DNA from: SIG307 sp964545045
GTDB taxonomy: Bacteria > Bacillota > Clostridia > Lachnospirales > Lachnospiraceae
Reading direction: 5' to 3'
DNA length: 64,000 nucleotides
Assembly (NCBI GenBank): GCA_964545045.1
Contig: CAZJEN010000013.1
Coordinates: forward strand, 1-64,000
Shown in pieces: positions 36,447-44,093 of the stretch. Below the pieces are notes generated by a model that saw nothing but the letters and a program-made list of their open reading frames with translations, was not told the DNA's origin and searched no databases. The stretch's first letter is position 1. Each line of letters opens with the position of its first letter. A program made the position numbers and the translations under genes.

Positions 36447-36540
36447 GCTCTTTCATTCCTCCGCAATTCTCGTTTCAGCGTAACTCTTTCCAAAAACTCC
36501 TGCCTGAAACATTTTCCGCTCGAACTCTCGAACATCGCAA

Positions 36541-36566
36541 AAAAGGGTGAAACGATTCACCCTTAA
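36541..36566 (-). terminator. Terminator of the cysE-to-sigH operon
   Basis: On the minus strand AAGGGTGAA pairs with TTCACCCTT around a four-base loop, followed by TTTTG. It lies about 30 bp past the sigH stop. The remaining 36446-36540 leader of trmL shows no clear promoter. Confidence 0.85.
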
Positions 36567-36595
36567 AAACGCCTCGAAATCTTGCTTTTATTTTA

Positions 36596-37252
36596 TCACA
36601 AATCAGTCTTTATCGCAAGCACCGTTTTCAGCTTCTTCCGAATCCTCTGAAGCGCATTATCAATGGATTTCGGCTCCTTTTCCATGACCTTTGCAATCTC
36701 CAGATAAGGCATCCCGGACGCATAATACGAAAGTACCTGCCGTTCCATTTTACTGAGGGAAGAAAACACCTCTTCCTCAATACGAAGGGCATTTTCTCTG
36801 TCAATCACAGACTCCTCCGGGTCCTTCTGCCAGTAGCCCATCCCTTCATAAGCGTTGCCGCTGCCGACCACCGAATCAGAATCCTCCGCAAAGGCATACA
36901 AATCAAAGGGAACGTAATTGTTTAACGGTTGGTTTTTCTTTGTATTGGAGGCTTTAATGGCCGAGTACATTTGTCTTGTAATACAAAGCCCCGCAAAGGC
37001 CGCAAAGGAATCGTTTCGTTCCGGATTATATTCCCGGATTGCCTTATACAATCCGATCATCCCCTCCTGAATCAAATCCTCCTTATCACCGCCTACCAGA
37101 TACAACGCCGTCGCCTTGCTGCGAACCATGTTTTTGTAACGGTTCAACATCTCCTCCGTGGCATCGTCGTCTCCGTTCTGACACCGCATAAGAAGCACCT
37201 TTTCATCTTCCTGTAGCGGATTATTCAGTTGTTCCGATGCCTGATTTGCCAT
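36596..37252 (-). CDS. sigH: RNA polymerase sporulation sigma factor SigH
   Basis: A 218-residue sigma-70-family factor. Region 2 reads EDLIQEGMIGLYKAIREYNPE with GLCITRQMYSAIK after it; region 4 is near the end (SYYASGMPYLEIAKVMEKE). Sequence and position after rlmB identify the transition-stage sigma-H of spore formers, which directs early sporulation genes. The B. subtilis order cysE-cysS-mrnC-rlmB-yacP-sigH is preserved except that yacP is absent. Presence of sigH suggests a sporulating lineage but does not prove the strain sporulates. Confidence 0.94.
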   Translation of the reverse strand: MANQASEQLNNPLQEDEKVLLMRCQNGDDDATEEMLNRYKNMVRSKATALYLVGGDKEDLIQEGMIGLYKAIREYNPERNDSFAAFAGLCITRQMYSAIKASNTKKNQPLNNYVPFDLYAFAEDSDSVVGSGNAYEGMGYWQKDPEESVIDRENALRIEEEVFSSLSKMERQVLSYYASGMPYLEIAKVMEKEPKSIDNALQRIRKKLKTVLAIKTDL

Positions 37253-37301
37253 ACCGTTCTCCCCTTTATCTTACCAAACTGTTACAGCTTCTATCTTTCT
37301 T

Positions 37302-38045
37302 TTACTTTCCCAGTCTCTGACGTACGATTTCATACATCAGTACACCCGCTGCCACCGACGCATTGAGGGAATCAATGTCACCCGCCATCGGAATGCTGGT
37401 CACAAAATCACACTTTTCCTTTACCAAACGGCTGACACCCTCGCCCTCGTTTCCGATGACAAGACCTATCGGTCCCGTGAGATTCTGGCGGTACATCACC
37501 TCTCCGTCCATATCCGCACAAACAAACCAAAGGCCCTTTTCTTTTAATTCCTCCATAGTCTGCACCAGATTTGTCACCTTCGCCACCGGGGTATAGTTTA
37601 AGGCTCCCGCACTGGTTTTCGCCACCGTAGCGGTCAAACCTACCGCACGACGCTTCGGAATAATGACACCGTGGGCTCCCGCCAGGTTTGCGGTACGAAT
37701 AATCGCACCTAAATTGTGCGGATCCTCAATACCGTCAAGCAATACCAAAAACGGTGCTTCGCCCTTTTCTCTCGCAATGGCAAGAATGTCCTCTACCTCC
37801 GCATATTCATAGGCTGCCGCATAAGCGATAACCCCCTGATGCTTTCCGGTAGTGGAAATCTGGTCCAGACGCTCCTTCTTTACAAAGGAAACCACGGTAT
37901 TATGCTTCTTTGCCTCTTTTAACACCGTCAGCATGGCACCTTCTCTATTGCCCTCCAACACCAACAAACGGTCTATGGTTTTTCCGGAACGAAACGCTTC
38001 CATCACCGCGTTTCTTCCCTCGATTGTTAATTCTTCGTATCGCAT
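37302..38045 (-). CDS. rlmB: 23S rRNA (guanosine-2'-O)-methyltransferase RlmB
   Basis: A 247-residue SpoU-family enzyme. The N-terminal RNA-binding part starts EELTIEGRNAVMEAFRSG. The three SPOUT motifs are LDGIEDPHNLGAIIRTANLA, LVIGNEGEGVSRLV and IPMAGDIDSLNASVAAGVL. It methylates the 2'-O of G2251-equivalent in 23S rRNA. Its start overlaps the mrnC stop by 19 bases, so translation is coupled. Confidence 0.95.
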   Translation of the reverse strand: MRYEELTIEGRNAVMEAFRSGKTIDRLLVLEGNREGAMLTVLKEAKKHNTVVSFVKKERLDQISTTGKHQGVIAYAAAYEYAEVEDILAIAREKGEAPFLVLLDGIEDPHNLGAIIRTANLAGAHGVIIPKRRAVGLTATVAKTSAGALNYTPVAKVTNLVQTMEELKEKGLWFVCADMDGEVMYRQNLTGPIGLVIGNEGEGVSRLVKEKCDFVTSIPMAGDIDSLNASVAAGVLMYEIVRQRLGK

Positions 38046-38506
38046 GTGTTATCCTCCGTCATTCCTGCCTTAGCCATCGTAAGCATCCGCTCCGTCTGCC
38101 CCGTCAGATACCAAAATCCAAACAGTGCCTCAAAGCCCGTAGCCACCCGGTAATCTCCAATGGTGGCATTCTTCGCACTGGTATAAGACTTGGCATTGCG
38201 TCCTCTGCGAAATACCGACATTTCTTCCTCTGTCAACTGCTCCTTGATGCGATGATAAGAGTCTGCCTGAGCCTCTGCTTTTACCAGCTTACTGGCATGC
38301 TTGTGCAATACATTCACCGGCGCATTGCCACGCTCCACCAAAATGGTCCTCACAATCACTTCATAAACCGCATCTCCGATATAAGCTAACGTCAAAGGCG
38401 AATATTGCCTTGCGTCCTGTTCCTTTAAGGAAAAAGCAGTACAAATCGTCCCAAACAGCGGAAGCTCGGTACTTGCTTTATTTGCCTGTTCCAAAGTATC
38501 CGACAT
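38027..38506 (-). CDS. mrnC: Mini-ribonuclease III
   Basis: A 159-residue RNase III catalytic domain without a double-stranded-RNA-binding domain, the Mini-III form. It shows LTLAYIGDAVYEVIVRT, then HKHASKLVKAEAQA and RGRNAKSYTSAKNATIGDYR. Mini-III matures 23S rRNA in Firmicutes. The ATG at 38506 follows AAGGAGGCGGCTGTC. It lies directly after cysS, in the conserved cysS-mrnC-rlmB order. Confidence 0.94.
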   Translation of the reverse strand: MSDTLEQANKASTELPLFGTICTAFSLKEQDARQYSPLTLAYIGDAVYEVIVRTILVERGNAPVNVLHKHASKLVKAEAQADSYHRIKEQLTEEEMSVFRRGRNAKSYTSAKNATIGDYRVATGFEALFGFWYLTGQTERMLTMAKAGMTEDNTCDTKN

Positions 38507-38523
38507 GACAGCCGCCTCCTTGT

Positions 38524-39957
38524 TTACACCAGTTCCCAAACTACGCCTTCTCTCGTATCCTTAATGGCAACGCCCTTTGCCAAAAGCTCGTCACGAATCG
38601 CGTCTGCCTTTGCAAAATCCTTTGCCTTCTTTGCTTCCTTACGTTCTTCAATCTTTGCCAGAACGAATGCGGTCAGCTCATCGTCCGCACCGGCTGCACC
38701 GTTGTCCGCGGTATCGTTTGCGGCTACACCTGCAGTCAGGTTAAGACCCAGCACATAGTCCATTTCCTCTACCAACGCAAACTTCGTTGCTCCGTTCATC
38801 TCATCCTTTAATACATCGTATACTACAGTCAATGCGCTGGAAGTATTGATATCGTTTGCTAACGCCTCCAAGAACTTCTCGCGGTATTCTGCCTTCTTTG
38901 CCTCATCCACGGTACCGCTCTTATCCAGACCCGCAATACGCTTTACCAGCTTCTGATATGCCGCTGCCACCTGGTCCAGCACCTCATAAGAGAATTCCAA
39001 CGGCTTACGGTAATGGGACTGCAAGCAGAACATACGGTAAACCAGCGGATTGTAGCCCTTCTGTTCTAAGAGAGACACGGTTAAGAAATCTCCCTTGGAC
39101 TTACTCATCTTACCGGAACGGTCGTTCAAATGATGTACATGGAACCAGTAGTTACACCACTTATGACCGAGATATGCCTCACTCTGTGCAATTTCATTGG
39201 TATGGTGCGGGAAAATATTGTCCACGCCGCCGCAGTGAATGTCCATATCCTCGCCAAGATGCTTGATAGAAATACCGGAGCACTCGATGTGCCAGCCCGG
39301 ATAGCCGATTCCCCACGGGCTGTTCCACTTTAATTCTTGGTCGTCAAACTTGGACTTGGTAAACCAAAGTACGAAGTCACTCTTATTCTTCTTGTTTTCG
39401 TCCTGCTCTACGTCATCACGGACGCCCACCAGAAGCTCCTTTTCACTCTGACTGGAGAATACATAGTAATCGTTGAGCTTCGAAGTATCAAAGTAAATAT
39501 TTCCGCCTGCTTCGTAAGCATAGCCCTTCTCTAACAGTACCTCTACCATGTGGATAAACTCACCGAGACAATTGGTTGCCGGCTCTACCACATCCGGAGT
39601 CTTAATATTAAGCTTTCCGCAATCGGAGAAAAAGGCATCGGTATAAAACTTTGCAATCTCCATAACGGTCTTATTCTCACGCTTTGCGCCCTTTAACATC
39701 TTATCCTCACCGGTATCCGCATCACTGGACAGATGTCCTACGTCGGTAATGTTCATAACGCGCTTTACATCATAGCCGCCGAAACGAAGAGACTTCTCCA
39801 AGACATCCTCCATAATGTAGCTGCGCAGATTTCCGATGTGTGCGAAATGATACACCGTCGGTCCGCAGGTGTACATCTTTACTTTACCGTCCGCATTCGG
39901 GATAAACGGCTCTACTTTTCTTGTTAAGGTGTTAAATAACTGAAACTTGTTTTCCAT
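38524..39957 (-). CDS. cysS: Cysteinyl-tRNA synthetase
   Basis: A 477-residue class I synthetase. It has MYTCGPTVYHFAHIGNLRSY (zinc cysteine plus a HIGN form of HIGH), the zinc ligands in WHIECSGISIKHLG and HHTNEIAQSEA, and KMSKSKGDFLT. Both signatures are intact. The ATG at 39957 follows AAAAGGAG. It is translated from the cysE leader and so is under control of the cysteine T-box. The C-terminus carries a charged helical tail after residue 400. Confidence 0.97.
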   Translation of the reverse strand: MENKFQLFNTLTRKVEPFIPNADGKVKMYTCGPTVYHFAHIGNLRSYIMEDVLEKSLRFGGYDVKRVMNITDVGHLSSDADTGEDKMLKGAKRENKTVMEIAKFYTDAFFSDCGKLNIKTPDVVEPATNCLGEFIHMVEVLLEKGYAYEAGGNIYFDTSKLNDYYVFSSQSEKELLVGVRDDVEQDENKKNKSDFVLWFTKSKFDDQELKWNSPWGIGYPGWHIECSGISIKHLGEDMDIHCGGVDNIFPHHTNEIAQSEAYLGHKWCNYWFHVHHLNDRSGKMSKSKGDFLTVSLLEQKGYNPLVYRMFCLQSHYRKPLEFSYEVLDQVAAAYQKLVKRIAGLDKSGTVDEAKKAEYREKFLEALANDINTSSALTVVYDVLKDEMNGATKFALVEEMDYVLGLNLTAGVAANDTADNGAAGADDELTAFVLAKIEERKEAKKAKDFAKADAIRDELLAKGVAIKDTREGVVWELV

Positions 39958-40000
39958 GATTTTCTCCTTTTCTCGTTGTTTTAAACAATTCTGACTTTCC

Positions 40001-40657
40001 CTACTTTTTCTCAACCGCAGCAGCAAGCTCGTCTACACGCTCTCTTAACTTGCTGTTCTCTTGCTGTAGTCTGTCGATTTCCATCATAACCGGGTTCGGC
40101 AAATGCACCTGATCCAAATCTTCTCGCGGAATCCGCACATTATCTCTCTTTACCACAATGCCCGGAACACCCACTACCGTGGAATTCGGCGGCACTTCCT
40201 TTAACACTACGGAACCTGCGCCGATTTTGGAATTCTCTCCTACGGTAAAGGACCCAAGCACTTTCGCGCCGGCACTGATCATCACGTTGTCCCCAATGGT
40301 AGGGTGACGTTTGCCCTGCTCCTTACCGGTACCTCCCAGGGTCACCCCCTGATACAATGTTACGTTGTCGCCGATAATCGCCGTCTCTCCGATGACCACT
40401 CCGTGACCGTGGTCAATGAATAATCCCTTGCCGATGGTAGCACCCGGATGAATCTCGATGCCGGTTTTTCGTGCCGTCCGTTGGGAATACCAACGAGCCA
40501 GAAAATAGTGCTTCTTTAAATATAATTTATGCGCCAGACGATGCCGTAAAATCGCCCGGAAACTCGGATAAAGAAATACTTCCCAAGAAGATTTAATCGC
40601 GGCATCCCGCTCTCTTATCACTTGCATTTCTTCCTTGACATATTGTATAAAGCCCAT
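40001..40657 (-). CDS. cysE: Serine O-acetyltransferase
   Basis: A 218-residue CysE of the shorter Gram-positive (EpsC-like) form. The left-handed beta-helix hexapeptide repeats run from about residue 65 (IHPGATIGKGLFIDHGHGVV, then TLYQGVTLGG and GAKVLGSFTVGENSKIGAGS). It makes O-acetylserine for cysteine synthesis. After the helix there is a coiled-coil-like tail. The ATG at 40657 has AAGGAGGTCTTTT upstream; the frame remains open for 24 more codons through a GC-rich repeat that is not expected to be coding. Confidence 0.95.
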   Translation of the reverse strand: MGFIQYVKEEMQVIRERDAAIKSSWEVFLYPSFRAILRHRLAHKLYLKKHYFLARWYSQRTARKTGIEIHPGATIGKGLFIDHGHGVVIGETAIIGDNVTLYQGVTLGGTGKEQGKRHPTIGDNVMISAGAKVLGSFTVGENSKIGAGSVVLKEVPPNSTVVGVPGIVVKRDNVRIPREDLDQVHLPNPVMMEIDRLQQENSKLRERVDELAAAVEKK

Positions 40658-40681
40658 AAAAGACCTCCTTCCTTGACATCC

Positions 40682-40736
40682 CGCGTAAGCCGCGCTTCGC
40701 GCTCGCCATCTACGCCGTGGCTTCGCCATCTACGCG
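40682..40736. repeat. GC-rich 55-bp repeat element between T-box and cysE
   Basis: The 13-mer TCGCCATCTACGC occurs twice, at 40703-40715 and 40723-40735, exactly 20 bp apart. The block is bounded by CGCGTA (40682-40687) and TACGCG (40731-40736), an inverted pair. Its GC content is far above its surroundings. It lies after the T-box terminator and before the cysE ribosome site. Confidence 0.6.
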
Positions 40737-40747
40737 CCCGCGAAAAA

Positions 40748-41004
40748 AATACACCTCATCCTAGGATGAGGTGCAATATACACGGTTCCACTCAACTTTT
40801 ACAAGAGCCGCATAATACGCTTCTCTCGTTCTCTGTGCATGATAACGACTGCCGCCGTACAAGGCTACCCGCAAACAGCGCTCACCCGTCCGCTCCGAAA
40901 TGCACTTCACTGAAATCTCGAACCAGAACTGCTTTCAGCCGGTGACAGTTCCTCTCTGTTGCTTTCCTTCTCAGCTACTCTTTTCTTCACTGCGTTTCTC
41001 TACT
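40748..41004 (-). promoter_or_regulatory. T-box leader (cysteine) of the cysE-cysS operon
   Basis: On the minus strand the conserved T-box GAGTGGAACCG lies at 40783-40793 (plus coordinates), followed by a 22-nt perfect terminator hairpin (CACCTCATCC with its complement, 40752-40773) and a T run. About 110 nt upstream, in GTGAAGTGCATTTCGG, the candidate specifier codon is TGC (40902-40904), which means cysteine. Uncharged tRNA-Cys would stabilise the antiterminator and switch on cysE, cysS and the genes behind them. The leader fills most of the 396-bp gap before cysE. Confidence 0.9.
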
Positions 41005-41010
41005 TTCTCC

Positions 41011-41040
41011 ATTATATGCAGAGGGAACGGAATTTGTCAA
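41011..41040 (-). promoter_or_regulatory. Promoter of the T-box-controlled cysE operon
   Basis: On the minus strand TTGACA (41035-41040) and TATAAT (41011-41016) are both perfect consensus with an 18-bp spacer. It starts 14 bp past the xylanase stop; no terminator is seen between them. Confidence 0.8.
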
Positions 41041-41053
41041 GTAAAAAGGGAAA

Positions 41054-42103
41054 TTAAACTTCCTCCGCTACGGCAATCACCGCACGGTAAGCGTCCTTCT
41101 CTTCCCAATTGTCCCCGAACAGAAGCGGATAACTTCTCTCTCTGCGGAAACCGGTAAGCCAGCTTACATCATCCTTCATGCCCCAGAAGGTAACACAGGT
41201 CAGATTTGCCGTACCGTTCTTCTTCGCATTTACATAAATCTCAAACAGCTTTTTATAAGCCTCTGCCAGCTTCTTCATACCTTCCTCGGAGCCGTCTGCA
41301 TTATGAATATCCAATTCCGTAACCTGCACTTCAAGACCGGTTGCGCCAAAGTTTTCCAAAGTCTTCTCATATTCCGGCATATCTTTATCAAACTCGTTTA
41401 AAATCAAATGAGACTGCATACCGATACCGTCGATTAACTTTTCTTCCATTAACGGCTTTACGATATAATTTAAAATCGTATCTCTCTTAAACGGATTAAA
41501 GGTATTGTAGTCATTATAAAAAAGCTTAACCTCCGGTGCCGCATACTTTCTGGCAAAACGAAACGCATTAATCACGAACTCATCTCCAAGGGTCTGATAC
41601 CACGGAGAACGCTTTCTCCAACCCTCTTCGTTTCTCTCTTCAATGGCCTCGTTTACTACATCCCACGCATAAATCACACCCGGGTACTCCGTCTGTACAA
41701 AGGTCAGTACGCTCTTAATATACCATTCCAATCTGGCAAGCATGGTCTCACGGGATGCCCACGGTGCCTCGAAATCATCCTCAAAGTTTTCCTTAAAGAA
41801 CCAAATCGGGGTCTGATTGTGCCAGCCCAACGTATGACCGCGAAGAGCAATGCCGTTCTTCTTTGCAAACTCCAAATACTTCCGTGCCGTGTCGTAGTTC
41901 ATCACCGGCTGAAGGTGATACTTCTCAGGATCTGCAAGCGTTGCTTCCTTATCCATCATAAACATCGGCTTCATATCATTTTCCGCCGTCATGCTGCTGT
42001 AGTGCTTTACAAGCTCATCCATGGCCTTATCGGACTTCATGTCAAACCGGGATACCGACGTTCCCATTTTAAAATATTGCTCATATGCTTTCTTTAAACT
42101 CAT
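41054..42103 (-). CDS. Intracellular endo-1,4-beta-xylanase (GH10)
   Basis: A 349-residue single-domain GH10 enzyme. The family pattern is clear: TAENDMKPMF, RGHTLGWHNQTP, the acid/base glutamate in AWDVVNEAI (about residue 150) and the nucleophile in VQVTELDIH (about residue 265), ending with TFWGMKDD. There is no signal peptide or binding module, so it should act in the cytoplasm on imported xylo-oligosaccharides. The ATG follows GGAGAGGTAGAAAGGT. It is upstream of, but not in operon with, cysE. A second GH10 gene lies at the end of the window. Confidence 0.95.
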   Translation of the reverse strand: MSLKKAYEQYFKMGTSVSRFDMKSDKAMDELVKHYSSMTAENDMKPMFMMDKEATLADPEKYHLQPVMNYDTARKYLEFAKKNGIALRGHTLGWHNQTPIWFFKENFEDDFEAPWASRETMLARLEWYIKSVLTFVQTEYPGVIYAWDVVNEAIEERNEEGWRKRSPWYQTLGDEFVINAFRFARKYAAPEVKLFYNDYNTFNPFKRDTILNYIVKPLMEEKLIDGIGMQSHLILNEFDKDMPEYEKTLENFGATGLEVQVTELDIHNADGSEEGMKKLAEAYKKLFEIYVNAKKNGTANLTCVTFWGMKDDVSWLTGFRRERSYPLLFGDNWEEKDAYRAVIAVAEEV

Positions 42104-42355
42104 ACCTTTCTACCTCTCCTTCTCTTTCCGGGATGCAGCATATTCAATCATTTTCCTTCTTGCTTTTATACCGCTTTACCCAGAAAAGAGTATAGCATAC
42201 TTTTCCTGTAATATCCACATAAAAGTATTTTCCTATATAAGAAAACGAACTTATCTGTTATCTTGATGCTTCTCATTTTCTACGTTCCCGCATATACTGT
42301 TGCAAACACGTTTCCGCTTATCCTCGGAAACTCCGCCGTTTCGAAAGGAGACGTT

Positions 42356-43147
42356 ATGAACAAGGATTCTTCTTTCCCACCGATGTTGCCTCCTTCCACG
42401 GAACTGGGCGCACTTTTATTTGCAGTCCTCCCTTGCCTGCAGGAAACCTATCGTCCTCTGGCATCCTTTGCCTATCATATGACCGAACTGACAAGACTAA
42501 AAAACATTCCTTCCGTACCACCACTAACAGGGGTGGCCGGAATCGAAGCCCTTATTACGGACAAGGACATTATGCTGCATTCCCTCTCTTTTTACGGAAA
42601 AATGTTCCGGATGCCGCTACTCTCTACCATAGCCACTCTTCTCCAAGGTTTTCAGTTCTACCAAACCTACAAAGACATCCTTCCCGGACTGTTTTCCGGT
42701 ATGGGTGGTACCGGCGGGGATCCATCCTCTGCCTTCGGCAACATGGCAGGACTTTTCTCCGGCCTAGGAGGTCTCGGCGGATTCGGAAATGTCAACAACA
42801 CCGAAAGCTCCTCAAACGATTTGTTCTCTATGTTAGGCGGACTGTCACCGGACCTGATGTCTTCTCTGTTTTCCGGCTTGGGCGGTTCCGGAGGAGCCTT
42901 GTCTGCCTGCACCGGTCCTGCTTTCCCTGCTGCGGAAACCTCCGACCACTCTTCAGAAACAGCCGTTTCACCCGATGACAGCTTCACCGAAGCTCCTGTT
43001 CCTCCCGACATCATGCCTTCCGAAACCGCCGAACCGGAGGTTCAACCGGAACCTTCCCCTCCTGCCGACGATTTATACAACAGCCTTTACTCCTTCCTCA
43101 CCCCCGAACAGCAAAAGATTTACGAGCAGCTCATGCATACGGATTAG
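42356..43147 (+). CDS. Gly/Leu-rich repetitive protein, unknown function
   Basis: A 263-residue protein I do not recognise. Residues about 1-115 are mixed helix (LGALLFAVLPCLQETYRPLA). The middle is low-complexity, with three variants of LFSGLGG/LFSMLGG separated by Gly-Gly and Ser-rich linkers. Then comes an acidic Pro/Glu/Ser stretch, and the end reads LYSFLTPEQQKIYEQLMHTD. There is no clear signal peptide. The ATG at 42356 follows GAAAGGAG; an open frame extends upstream without a site. It starts a plus-strand operon with an 89-residue protein and a DedA gene. Confidence 0.75.
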   Translation: MNKDSSFPPMLPPSTELGALLFAVLPCLQETYRPLASFAYHMTELTRLKNIPSVPPLTGVAGIEALITDKDIMLHSLSFYGKMFRMPLLSTIATLLQGFQFYQTYKDILPGLFSGMGGTGGDPSSAFGNMAGLFSGLGGLGGFGNVNNTESSSNDLFSMLGGLSPDLMSSLFSGLGGSGGALSACTGPAFPAAETSDHSSETAVSPDDSFTEAPVPPDIMPSETAEPEVQPEPSPPADDLYNSLYSFLTPEQQKIYEQLMHTD

Positions 43148-43194
43148 CCCTTTTTCATAAGCTGTAATCAAACCATTTGTAAAAAGGAGTTTCT

Positions 43195-43464
43195 ATGAAT
43201 CCGGAAACCTTAAAATCATTCCCTGAATACCAAAAACTTTCTCCTGCAAAACAGGCTTTGATTTGCGAAATCGTAAAGGATGCAGGCAATGCCTCCGGCG
43301 ATGCCATGCTGCCGATTCTTTTAAAGGCACAGTCCCGTATGAAAGCACAAAACATCCAGTTTACCCAGGAAGAAAGCACCTTTTTAATGTCTACACTTAT
43401 GTCGAATTTATCTCCTGCCGAAAAGGCAAAATTTGAGATGTTAAAAAAATTTATGAAAAAGTAA
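43195..43464 (+). CDS. Small helical protein, unknown function
   Basis: An 89-residue, mostly helical protein (NPETLKSFPEYQKLSPAKQA at the start, LSPAEKAKFEMLKKFMKK at the end). No family is recognised. Its closing LSPAEKAKF is reminiscent of the LTPEQQKIY ending of the preceding protein, hinting at a shared C-terminal motif. The ATG follows AAAAAGGAGTTTCT. It lies 47 bp after the Gly/Leu-rich gene and 18 bp before dedA. Confidence 0.78.
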   Translation: MNPETLKSFPEYQKLSPAKQALICEIVKDAGNASGDAMLPILLKAQSRMKAQNIQFTQEESTFLMSTLMSNLSPAEKAKFEMLKKFMKK

Positions 43465-43482
43465 CGCACCGAAAGGAAGCCT

Positions 43483-44085
43483 ATGGAAACGCTCTTGTCT
43501 TTATTTGACCGCTACGGCATTTTTGCCATGATTCTGATTATCTTTCTGGAATATGCCTGCTTCCCGATTTCCAGCGAACTGGTACTTCCCTTTTCCGGCG
43601 CGGTGGCCCGGGCAGAAAATGTATCCTTCTTTCTGCTGCTTCCGCTGTCGGTACTGGCGGGGCTTCTCGGTACCGGTCTTTGCTACTTAGCGGGACGTCT
43701 GGGCGGTGATGCGGTCCTCACAAAGCTTGTAAAACGTTTCCCGAAAACAGAAAAGGCTTTCAACTCTTGCCATGCAAAATTTGAAAAATACGGCGCAGGA
43801 GCAGTCTGTATCGGCAGAGTCATCCCCCTTTGCCGCACCTATATTGCCTTTGTAGCAGGAGCGGTGGGGCAGTCTCCTTCCGTCTACTTTCCTTACTCCC
43901 TCCTGGGTATTACTATATGGAACAGCGCCCTGTTATCTCTCGGCTACTTCTTACAAGATAACTGGGGCGCTGTCTCCGGATACTATGACCGATATAAGCA
44001 ATATTTGATACCGGTACTTATGGGTTTTGTTGTCGTATTTCTCCTACACAAAAGAGCAAAACATCGTGCCTCTCGGGAAGTATGA
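43483..44085 (+). CDS. DedA-family membrane protein
   Basis: A 200-residue polytopic membrane protein of the DedA/VTT family. It has FLEYACFPISSELVLPFSGA near the start and the signature GRVIPLCRTYIAFVAGAVGQ near residue 120. DedA proteins are thought to flip lipids such as undecaprenyl phosphate or phosphatidylethanolamine, depending on member. It ends the plus-strand island, 9 bp from the convergent sigma-factor gene. Confidence 0.92.
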   Translation: METLLSLFDRYGIFAMILIIFLEYACFPISSELVLPFSGAVARAENVSFFLLLPLSVLAGLLGTGLCYLAGRLGGDAVLTKLVKRFPKTEKAFNSCHAKFEKYGAGAVCIGRVIPLCRTYIAFVAGAVGQSPSVYFPYSLLGITIWNSALLSLGYFLQDNWGAVSGYYDRYKQYLIPVLMGFVVVFLLHKRAKHRASREV

Positions 44086-44093
44086 TGCCGGTC

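Noticed and set aside
36447..36540. A promoter for trmL-mutS2
   Set aside because: No hexamer pair with 16-18 bp spacing was convincing; TTGCGA is present but no matching -10.
42104..42355. Divergent promoters between the xylanase and the Gly/Leu-rich gene
   Set aside because: TATACT boxes occur on both strands, but neither has a credible -35 at 16-18 bp, so none was listed.
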